The translations under genes were made by a program, and so were the position numbers. From CAIZGX01 sp964430305 (lineage in GTDB: Bacteria > Bacteroidota > Bacteroidia > Flavobacteriales_D > Sanyastnellaceae): a stretch of 15,133 nt of DNA. The stretch lies in assembly GCA_964430305.1 (NCBI GenBank), contig CAYSEX010000053.1, positions 1 to 15,133 on the forward strand. The letters are read 5' to 3'. The notes below the pieces were generated by a model. The model was given only the letters and a program-made list of their open reading frames with translations. It did not search any database and was not told the DNA's origin. Below are positions 1 through 6,251 of this stretch, piece after piece (positions within the stretch are counted from its first letter, which is position 1; each line of letters begins with the position of its first letter).

Positions 1-1535
1 GTTACAGTAGTAGTCAATGGAGTGTAGCAGCTTGCTGCTGGAGGAGTAAATGTGACGTTAATCGGCACTCCAATTCCAGCTGTACTTCCGGCCAAACCTG
101 GGTTGTATTGATACACCCCTGCCGATGGACCAGTAACACCCGTTCCGGTCCATGTACCTGCTGTTGGAGTTGTGGTTAAATTAAACGCTGGAGCACCAAT
201 ACACATGGTGTTTGGAAGATTTACAATGGGTGTAGACCCTCCAATGTAATCATACAAGGCCGTTGCTGTAAAGGTTCCTCCACATGGATTACCTGGGTGA
301 GGGGAAACTAAAGTGAGTGTGTATTGCGTGTCTACTGTGGGCGCTGGTGTAACAACCGTATTTACTGGTCCGCCTACTGCCAAATTTCCATTCGGACTTG
401 AGATACTAGCAGGTGGATTGGCTGTCCATTGGTATTGCGCACTAAAATTGATCGGGGTTAAAACGCTAGCAGCCATTGCCAATGGAATGGTTGTAGTAGC
501 ACAATTCGTCGGATAAACAGTTCCAGTTCCGTCTATAATAAGCGTAGACGCTGCAGCAGGATTCATCACCAACGTTGTATTCACACCTATATCATTTAAA
601 CCAACTACTGTCAGAGAGCTCGTGTTTAAAATGGTTCCGGCATCGGTAATCCAACAATCTTGAACTTGCAGACTGAATCCATCTGTAGCGTCACAGCCGT
701 AAAGGGGTGACCAATCGATTGCAGTTCCCGGATCAATCCCGTAATTCCCATAGCTTCCTGTCATGTTCGCACCCGCGGTGCACATATTGAAACTTGCAGT
801 TGTTCCCGTGTTGGTGAAACATAAATTGGTAAAATTATCATTCGGATTGCAATTGACCGGCTGACCTATGGCTGTTGTAAATGGAGATAAAGTTACCACT
901 GGACTTCCACAACTTGCAGGACCAACCAACTGAAAAATCACATCAGAATTAAATGTGTGGGTTCCGTTGAAACAAACCGTAAAATCTGTATTTGCATTTA
1001 CGATTAATGGAGTGGCAATGTCTGCAGGGGGATTATAGTATCCGGTAATGTTCCCCATATTTACATTTCCGCTCAAAATCATAAAAGCGCCACAGCCGGG
1101 GTTAATGTTGTTGATACTCACAGAAGGCAAGGCATTGATTTCACACACCCAAGCCACGTCAACTTCAATCACTTGACCAAAAGCATCTTGTACAATGGCC
1201 CTATAACCTCCAGCTCCAACACCTGTTAATGTATTGGGCAGAGTAATGGTATTCAGCGTAAGTAGGTTTGTCCATGAGTTTGTGGCAGGCACAAATTGTT
1301 GCCAAATGATATTATACGGACCAATGCTTCCCGCAGGGGCAACGGCAATTAAGTCCGTTGTTGCTACAATAGGATTGATACCACAAATGAAAAATATGGA
1401 ATCATTTTGTTGACCATTGGTGTAGGCCGTTAATTGCCTGTCACTAGCGGTTGGACAAGTAATAATTTGCGCTGAGGCACTGGATACTAACCAAAAGAAA
1501 AATACCGTTACGGCTACTTTTAAAATTACTTTCAT
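1..1535 (-). CDS. Large secreted surface protein with P-domain-like and Ig-like regions (partial, C-terminus beyond window)
   Basis: The frame is open for 511 codons from an ATG at 1535 to the left edge, where it is cut off. The N-terminus MKVILKVAVTVFFFWLVSSA-SA-Q is a clear Sec signal peptide. Residues about 150-312 resemble a P/Homo B (proprotein convertase) beta-sandwich: an HTFNSDVIFQLVGP strand pattern, then FSLQVQDCWITDAG and a closing SSLTV. Residues about 320-430 look like a PKD/Ig-type module. Residues about 438-497 contain the TPTAGTWTGTGVTGPSAGVY pattern common in Bacteroidota surface proteins. Cysteines are frequent, as in many extracellular proteins. In this phylum such proteins usually end in a T9SS C-terminal sorting or gliding-motility-associated domain; that end lies outside the window, so T9SS export is inference. 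The start lies 4 bp after the stop of the upstream small gene, so the two are probably co-transcribed. No catalytic domain is visible in the part present. The binding or structural role is unknown. Confidence 0.85.
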   Translation of the reverse strand, partial: MKVILKVAVTVFFFWLVSSASAQIITCPTASDRQLTAYTNGQQNDSIFFICGINPIVATTDLIAVAPAGSIGPYNIIWQQFVPATNSWTNLLTLNTITLPNTLTGVGAGGYRAIVQDAFGQVIEVDVAWVCEINALPSVSINNINPGCGAFMILSGNVNMGNITGYYNPPADIATPLIVNANTDFTVCFNGTHTFNSDVIFQLVGPASCGSPVVTLSPFTTAIGQPVNCNPNDNFTNLCFTNTGTTASFNMCTAGANMTGSYGNYGIDPGTAIDWSPLYGCDATDGFSLQVQDCWITDAGTILNTSSLTVVGLNDIGVNTTLVMNPAAASTLIIDGTGTVYPTNCATTTIPLAMAASVLTPINFSAQYQWTANPPASISSPNGNLAVGGPVNTVVTPAPTVDTQYTLTLVSPHPGNPCGGTFTATALYDYIGGSTPIVNLPNTMCIGAPAFNLTTTPTAGTWTGTGVTGPSAGVYQYNPGLAGSTAGIGVPINVTFTPPAASCYTPLTTTV

Positions 1536-1539
1536 TGAT

Positions 1540-1938
1540 TTATTTCTTTATATTCTCAAAACCAAACATGTTCATGAATCCGTCTTCATCTACAACATGA
1601 GACTGGTTGTTCTGGATTACTTGAATCACATGAATATCAGCTTGAACAAAAACCTTCCTCCAAATAGCCCAAGGCAATTTATCCGAAAAACCAAGGGTAA
1701 CGTTGTAGCCTTGTGTTTTGATTTGAAAATATTGCGGATTCTCGGCTACCATCTTCTTCAATCCTATTAAATCAGCTGATGGACTAAGCTCGAAAGCAAC
1801 TTGACAAAAGCCATCTTTGTAATTTTTGAATGTACTCTCATTCACCTCAATGATAAGATCCATTTTAGGCTCTGCTTGCGCTTGAATTTGTGTTACAGTG
1901 AGAAGTGCTCCAACAACGAGCATAAAAAGTTTAGTCAT
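1540..1938 (-). CDS. Small secreted hypothetical protein (132 aa)
   Basis: The product is not recognised. The start at 1938 is chosen because it gives a good signal peptide, MTKLFMLVVGALLTVTQIQA, with probable cleavage near QAQA. An in-frame ATG at 2013 would add 25 residues that spoil the signal and would reach toward the cca start. The mature part is about 110 residues, mixed alpha/beta in appearance, with a lysine-rich end (FENIKK). It has a single cysteine (in DGFCQVAF), no lipobox and no membrane segment after the signal. It is the first gene of a probable two-gene minus-strand unit: its stop is 4 bp from the ATG of the large surface protein. This suggests a periplasmic or secreted partner for that protein, but that rests on proximity alone. 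Upstream, an A-rich stretch (CTAAAAAATATAACT) stands where a ribosome binding site would be, with no Shine-Dalgarno match. Confidence 0.7.
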   Translation of the reverse strand: MTKLFMLVVGALLTVTQIQAQAEPKMDLIIEVNESTFKNYKDGFCQVAFELSPSADLIGLKKMVAENPQYFQIKTQGYNVTLGFSDKLPWAIWRKVFVQADIHVIQVIQNNQSHVVDEDGFMNMFGFENIKK

Positions 1939-1989
1939 AGTTATATTTTTTAGCGTCCGCAAGGTAAGACGAAATTTGCAAACATTTAG

Positions 1990-2022
1990 TTGTCCCGGCA
2001 GCGAAAATGACACCTAAATTTG
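1990..2022 (+). promoter_or_regulatory. Probable Bacteroidota-type promoter for cca
   Basis: A TTG at 1990-1992 is followed after 22 bp by TAAATTTG at 2015-2022. This matches the Bacteroidota primary-sigma pattern (TTG, then 17-23 bp, then TAnnTTTG). The -7 element ends only 6 nt before the ATG at 2029, so transcription would start at or very near the start codon. The motif match is seen directly; activity and the leaderless transcript are inferred. Confidence 0.45.
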
Positions 2023-2028
2023 CACTCC

Positions 2029-3438
2029 ATGTCATTCCAAAAGCACATTCAGAATCCATTGTTCCTCGCCGTCCAAAAAGCAAGCGAAGAAATGAATTGC
2101 CAGTCATTTGTGATTGGAGGTTTCGTGCGTGATCTTGTTATGAAACGAATGAATAAAGATGTTGATATTGTGACCGACGGCGACAGCCTTGCTCTGGCTC
2201 AAAAGACGGCTCAATATCTTAGGGTTAAAAAGGTAACACTTTTCAAAAATTTCGGGACAGCTCAATTCAACTACAAAAAAACCGAAGTCGAATTTGTATC
2301 GGCCCGAAAAGAATCTTACCGAGCGGATTCTAGGAAGCCTGAGGTTTCCAAAGGCACTCTGGAAGACGACCAATGGAGACGCGATTTCACCATAAACGCC
2401 CTTGCAATTTCACTCCAAAAAGAATCTTTTGGTCAACTCATAGACCCTTTTCAAGGGATTGAAGACATCAACGACAAAATAATTCGCACACCCCTTGACC
2501 CTGAAACCACTTTTTCAGATGACCCTTTGCGCATGATGAGAGCTGTTCGATTTGCTGCACAATTGCAATTCACATTGAACAATGATGCGCTACGAGCCAT
2601 TCAAACCATGGCGCATCGACTGGAAATCATAAGCATGGAGAGAATTATGGTTGAGTTCAATAAAATTCTTCTTTCTAAAAAACCATCGGTTGGTCTGAAC
2701 CTGCTTTTTGAAACCAATCTTCTTCAACAGTTCTTTCCTGAATTTGTAAAATTACATGGTGTGGAAAAACGAAACGGAGTTGCACACAAAGACAATTTTT
2801 ATCACACCCTAGAAGTCATTGACAACCTCAGAAAAAACACAGATAACCTTTGGCTGCTGTGGTCAGCCGTATTGCATGACATTGCGAAACCAGCAACCAA
2901 ACGATTTGAACCTCAACTCGGATGGACTTTTCATGGACATGAAGATTTGGGCGCCAAGTGGGTTCCAAAATTATTCGCTCGATTCAAGTTACCACTGGAC
3001 CTTACCATGAAGTACGTTCAGAAAATGGTCGCATTGCATCTTCGCCCCATTGCATTAACCAAAGAAGAAATCTCAGACGCAGCCATTCGAAGACTACTCT
3101 TTGAAGCCGGTGATGATATAGACGACCTTATGCTTCTTTGTCAGGCCGATATCACCTCAAAAAATGAGCACAAAGTCAAAAAATATTTAGCCAACTATGA
3201 GCGGGTCAAAGAAAAGCTTGTTGAATTAGAGGAAAAAGATCGCATTCGCAATTTCCAACCACCTGTGAGTGGTGAATTAATCATGTCCACCTTCAAGCTT
3301 CAACCGTGCAGAGAAGTAGGTGAAATAAAAAATGCCATCAAAGACGCCATTCTTGATGGTATCATTGAAAATAATTTCGAACAAGCATTTGATTTCATGC
3401 TTCGCGAAGCTGCAAAAAAAGGACTAATCCCTGCCTAG
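2029..3438 (+). CDS. cca: CCA-adding tRNA nucleotidyltransferase with HD domain
   Basis: This 469-aa cytoplasmic enzyme adds or repairs the 3'-CCA end of tRNAs, using CTP and ATP. The class II poly(A) polymerase/CCA head is clear: GGFVRD at 30-35, the metal-binding DVDIV at 44-48, RRDFTINAL at 117-125, and the DPLRMMRAVRFA helix at 165-176. An HD domain follows (YHT with H259, HD at 283-284, and a late QAD at 372-374), as in the HD-containing CCA enzymes; it is probably a phosphohydrolase. The ATG at 2029 is preferred over a TTG three codons upstream because MSFQKHIQNPLF resembles known N-termini and the TTG is part of the predicted promoter. Length and motifs are full and intact. The stop codon TAG overlaps the stop of the convergent mutS2-like gene in a shared CTAG. 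Confidence 0.93.
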   Translation: MSFQKHIQNPLFLAVQKASEEMNCQSFVIGGFVRDLVMKRMNKDVDIVTDGDSLALAQKTAQYLRVKKVTLFKNFGTAQFNYKKTEVEFVSARKESYRADSRKPEVSKGTLEDDQWRRDFTINALAISLQKESFGQLIDPFQGIEDINDKIIRTPLDPETTFSDDPLRMMRAVRFAAQLQFTLNNDALRAIQTMAHRLEIISMERIMVEFNKILLSKKPSVGLNLLFETNLLQQFFPEFVKLHGVEKRNGVAHKDNFYHTLEVIDNLRKNTDNLWLLWSAVLHDIAKPATKRFEPQLGWTFHGHEDLGAKWVPKLFARFKLPLDLTMKYVQKMVALHLRPIALTKEEISDAAIRRLLFEAGDDIDDLMLLCQADITSKNEHKVKKYLANYERVKEKLVELEEKDRIRNFQPPVSGELIMSTFKLQPCREVGEIKNAIKDAILDGIIENNFEQAFDFMLREAAKKGLIPA

Positions 3439-5324
3439 GGAATAAGAATGAGTTTATTCAACTCCACTTTCGTCTTGAAATTTCCAAATGCCACAGTGGC
3501 CGTTTCTCCGAGAACATCAATAATTTCGCCCACCTGACGCGTTCTTTCCAGTCGAACAGTAGCACCTTGAATCATTAATGTTCGATCCTGCACCAATTTC
3601 TTCTTTTTCTCTTGACGCTGTCGAATTTCAGTTTCGGCTTTCTTCTTTTGAGCAGATTCCATGCGGTTGGTTTTCTCCATTGCTATGAATTTTTTGATCT
3701 CCTCTAAAAGCTCTTTATTCTTCGACCGAAGTACAAATGACCCCACAAACGTGTCCATCTTTTTCCCAAGATGCAAGTACTTATTGTTTCGATCAGACAA
3801 CAACTGCTGTCGCTCTAATTTCAATTCTAACTTCTCCAGTTTCCCTTTGAACCCCTCCTCCTCTTTCCGAGCACGTTCATGCTGTTCAGCTGTGAGCTTC
3901 ATGGCTACCTGCAATTCTGTCTTCTGCTTCTGTAAATCACTCAACAGTTGATCCATCTTCACCTTTTTCCCATCAACCTTCTTCCTTGCCCTGTTCAATA
4001 AATCTTCTGATATCCCATTCATTTTAGCCACTTCAAAGGTGAAGGAAGATCCCGGCTCGCCCATACTCAACTGATACGTTGGAGCCAACGTTTGGGTGTC
4101 AAAAAGCATGCATCCATTCACCGCATTTCTCAATTGAGATGCTTTCACTTTTATTGGAGAAAAGTGGGTTGTGATCACTCCAAATGTTTTTTTACCATAC
4201 AATTCCTCGAAAAACACCTCAGCCAAAGCCCCTCCCAATTCAGGATCAGAGCCGGTTCCAAATTCGTCCAGTAAAACAAGTGTTCTTCTGTTTGCGTTTT
4301 CAAGAAAGAACTTCATGCGCTTAAGTCGATACGAATAGGTGCTTAATTGATTCTCTATGCTTTGATGATCTCCAATGTCTGTTAAAACAGCATGAAAACG
4401 ACTCATTTTACTTGCCTCTGCAACGGGCACCAACAAGGCACATTCCCACATGAGCTGAATTAACCCCACCGTTTTCAGCGTAATACTTTTGCCGCCTGCG
4501 TTGGGTCCGCTTATGACCAACATGCGCTGCTCTGCATTTAAAGTTACCGTCTGCGGTATAGTTGGTATGTTGCGCTCTTTGTTCTTTAGGAACAGCAGCG
4601 GATGATATGCCTTTTCCAAATGAATCTCAACATCTTCCGACTCTCTGGGCAGTTGCGCATCTAACAATTGTGCAAGTCGCATTCTGGCTTGCAATTCATC
4701 AAATATGCGAAGCGTTTTTAAGATGGATTGTAATTCATCTTGATGATTGGATAAATAACGCGTTAACCGTTGCAAGATTTTTCGAATTTCATCTCGNNNN
4801 NNNNNNNNNNNNNNNNNNNNNNNNNNNNNNNNNNNNNNNNNNNNNNNNNNNNNNNNNNNNNNNNNNNNNNNNNNNNNNNNNNNNNNNNNNNNNNNNGCAT
4901 CGAAAATTTGCAGTATTGATTTTTCAATTGCATCGGAATACTTACATGACTGTATGAGTCCGAATAAATTCGTATACGCCGAAATCATTTCATTTGGCAA
5001 TTGCTTCAAGGAGGCGATCACCTGACAAGCCTGCAATATGCGCATGAATCCCTCTTCAGAAAGAACAGCATCTCGAATGCGCAAAAGCTTTAAGTCTGAT
5101 TCAAAATCTACAAATTGTAAAGCTGGAAATGCAAAATCGCCAGCACTCACTTGAACCAACTCTTGAGTAATATTCAAAGTCCAACGCCATTTTTCGTTAT
5201 TGCGAATGGGCTCTAATTTTTCAAAACCAAATTTCGCATGCGGTTGTTGCGCGAAGTTCATCAACCTCTCACGAATCTCTGAAAATTCTAAATCAGCAAT
5301 TAATTGCTCCGAAAAATGATGCAT
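3435..5324 (-). CDS. mutS2: MutS2-like ATPase without Smr domain, interrupted by an assembly gap
   Basis: This is a MutS-family ABC ATPase of the MutS2 branch, which acts on branched DNA or collided ribosomes rather than on mismatches. With 34 residues standing for the gap, the product is 629 aa. The order is: N-terminal helical region 1-142; unsequenced segment; rest of the lever/clamp 177-265; Walker A GPNAGGKS 273-280; Walker B LVLLDEFGTG 349-358; the TTHF switch 385-388; a charged coiled coil about 456-580; and a small KOW-like barrel about 582-629. The protein ends there. The C-terminal Smr nuclease domain of many MutS2 proteins is absent, and the stop is not in the gap, so this is genuine. 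Both flanks read in the same frame. By memory of family members, about 100 residues belong in the gap, which would make the true protein about 700 aa. A -7 element lies 5 nt before the ATG. Confidence 0.88.
   Translation of the reverse strand: MHHFSEQLIADLEFSEIRERLMNFAQQPHAKFGFEKLEPIRNNEKWRWTLNITQELVQVSAGDFAFPALQFVDFESDLKLLRIRDAVLSEEGFMRILQACQVIASLKQLPNEMISAYTNLFGLIQSCKYSDAIEKSILQIFDXXXXXXXXXXXXXXXXXXXXXXXXXXXXXXXXXXRDEIRKILQRLTRYLSNHQDELQSILKTLRIFDELQARMRLAQLLDAQLPRESEDVEIHLEKAYHPLLFLKNKERNIPTIPQTVTLNAEQRMLVISGPNAGGKSITLKTVGLIQLMWECALLVPVAEASKMSRFHAVLTDIGDHQSIENQLSTYSYRLKRMKFFLENANRRTLVLLDEFGTGSDPELGGALAEVFFEELYGKKTFGVITTHFSPIKVKASQLRNAVNGCMLFDTQTLAPTYQLSMGEPGSSFTFEVAKMNGISEDLLNRARKKVDGKKVKMDQLLSDLQKQKTELQVAMKLTAEQHERARKEEEGFKGKLEKLELKLERQQLLSDRNNKYLHLGKKMDTFVGSFVLRSKNKELLEEIKKFIAMEKTNRMESAQKKKAETEIRQRQEKKKKLVQDRTLMIQGATVRLERTRQVGEIIDVLGETATVAFGNFKTKVELNKLILIP
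4797..4896. other. 100-N assembly gap inside the mutS2-like gene
   Basis: There are exactly 100 undetermined bases, the conventional placeholder for a scaffold gap of unknown size. It falls in the MutS2 segment that normally carries the conserved SASG/SATG-type and EP motifs before the ATPase core. The flanking residues (IFD on one side, RDEIRKIL on the other) normally stand about 100 residues apart, so roughly 300 bp are probably missing. Confidence 0.95.
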
Positions 5325-5329
5325 GTTGT

Positions 5330-5337
5330 CAAAAATA
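5330..5337 (-). promoter_or_regulatory. -7 promoter element of the mutS2-like gene
   Basis: On the minus strand TATTTTTG matches TAnnTTTG exactly and ends 5 nt before the ATG at 5324. I see no TTG at the proper -33 distance, so the assignment is tentative. If used, the mRNA would be leaderless or nearly so. Confidence 0.35.
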
Positions 5338-5408
5338 ACAATGCCATGTGTGAAAAGTTTTGAATTCAGATGATTATTTCCTAGTCAATGGATGAAATTT
5401 GTTTTGGA

Positions 5409-5699
5409 ATGAAACGTATCTTAAACTTTTTCGCAAATAAATACACACTTACATTGGCGTTATTTGTTTTGTACAATCTGTTTTTGAATAGTATAGATAT
5501 CCCCTTCATCATTTCTTCACGGTGGGAGCTTCACAAACTTCGCGATCAAGCTCAACGGATTGAGGAGGAAAATAAATATGTAAAAGCTGAATTGGAAGGT
5601 GTAAAAGCCAAAGGTTACACGCTTGAAAAAATTGCTCGCGAACAATACTTCATGAAAAGACCCAACGAAGATGTTTTTGTTTTCAAGGTAGCGAAGTAG
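5409..5699 (+). CDS. ftsB: Septum formation initiator FtsB/DivIC
   Basis: This 96-aa bitopic inner-membrane protein of the divisome is expected to form the FtsQ-FtsL-FtsB (DivIB-FtsL-DivIC) complex that activates septal peptidoglycan synthesis. After a short cytoplasmic MKRILNFFANK comes one transmembrane helix (YTLTLALFVLYNLFLNSI, about residues 12-29). A periplasmic coiled coil follows (ELHKLRDQAQRIEEENKYVKA), then the family signature YTLEKIAREQYFMKRPNEDV near the C-terminus. The ATG at 5409 is chosen because the helix then follows a short basic N-terminus; an ATG at 5388 would add MDEICFG and remains possible. The gene diverges from mutS2 and converges on the phosphodiesterase gene, overlapping it by 17 bp (5683-5699). 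It stands as a single gene rather than in a division cluster. Length and motifs are typical. Confidence 0.9.
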   Translation: MKRILNFFANKYTLTLALFVLYNLFLNSIDIPFIISSRWELHKLRDQAQRIEEENKYVKAELEGVKAKGYTLEKIAREQYFMKRPNEDVFVFKVAK

Positions 5700-6192
5700 C
5701 ACGAGGCCCCAATTCAACCACCTGCAAATTGGTCACTTTTCCAGAAAGAATTTCAAAAGTCATGAGTGTTCGAACTTTATGAAAACCGTGAACGCCCGCG
5801 GCACCTGGATTTAAATGTAGATTTCCAATTTGATCATTTCTTCCCGCTAAACAAATATGCGAATGACCACAAACAAATAGACCTATCTTTTCTTGTTGTA
5901 TGCACTTTGTAATTCGATACGGATATGCATTTGGTCTGCCTCCAATGTGTGTCATAAACACGCGAAGGCCTTCAATTTCAAATAAAAGATTCTCCTGTGT
6001 CCTTTGACGAATTTCAGTTGAATCTATATTGCCGAACACAATGCGTGTTGTTTTACCTCTAGCCTCGAGATCATCTAAAACGCCTTCACTACCTATATCA
6101 CCAGCATGCCAAATTTCATCGGCCTGTGCACACCAACGCAGTATTTTTTCGTCCATGTAAGCGTGGGTGTCGGAAAGTAAAACAATGCGCAT
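5683..6192 (-). CDS. YfcE/MJ0936-type metallophosphoesterase
   Basis: This 169-aa cytoplasmic calcineurin-like phosphodiesterase belongs to the small YfcE/MJ0936 family. The dinuclear metal ligands are all present: D8 and H10 in SDTH, D32 in GDIG, N55 in GNID, H82 in THIGG, and H110/H112 in GHSH. The NPGAAG loop at 128-133 is also characteristic. Family members hydrolyse phosphodiester model substrates; the natural substrate is generally unknown and cannot be told here. The start MRIVLLSDTH is standard, with the first ligand at residue 8. Its last 17 bp overlap the end of the convergent ftsB gene, leaving no room for a separate terminator. A perfect -7 element (TAATTTTG, minus strand) ends 4 nt before the ATG. 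It diverges from the PorE-like gene, and the two promoter regions share about 60 bp. Confidence 0.9.
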   Translation of the reverse strand: MRIVLLSDTHAYMDEKILRWCAQADEIWHAGDIGSEGVLDDLEARGKTTRIVFGNIDSTEIRQRTQENLLFEIEGLRVFMTHIGGRPNAYPYRITKCIQQEKIGLFVCGHSHICLAGRNDQIGNLHLNPGAAGVHGFHKVRTLMTFEILSGKVTNLQVVELGPRATSLP

Positions 6193-6224
6193 TGTTCAAA
6201 ATTAATTCGAACTTGTTGCGTTTG
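6192..6224 (+). promoter_or_regulatory. Weak candidate promoter for the PorE-like gene
   Basis: A TTG at 6192-6194 is followed after 22 bp by TGCGTTTG at 6217-6224, one mismatch from TAnnTTTG. It ends 6 nt before an in-frame ATG at 6231 and 27 nt before the preferred ATG at 6252. The match is imperfect, so confidence is low. Confidence 0.25.
6197..6204 (-). promoter_or_regulatory. -7 promoter element of the phosphodiesterase gene
   Basis: On the minus strand TAATTTTG matches TAnnTTTG exactly and ends 4 nt before the ATG at 6192. No TTG is seen at the usual -33 distance. If active it would give a leaderless transcript. Confidence 0.35.
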
Positions 6225-6251
6225 GTAAGAATGTTGAAAGAACTTCGAAAC

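Noticed and set aside
313..516. 67-codon plus-strand open frame
   Set aside because: It is antisense to the left-edge surface protein, whose frame is open throughout with a clear signal peptide and domain patterns.
1939..2013. N-terminal extension of the small secreted protein from an ATG at 2013
   Set aside because: It would bury the signal peptide behind 25 residues and overlap the promoter region of cca.
5388..5408. Upstream ATG for ftsB adding MDEICFG
   Set aside because: Family members begin a few residues before the transmembrane helix, which fits the ATG at 5409; the longer form is possible but less likely.
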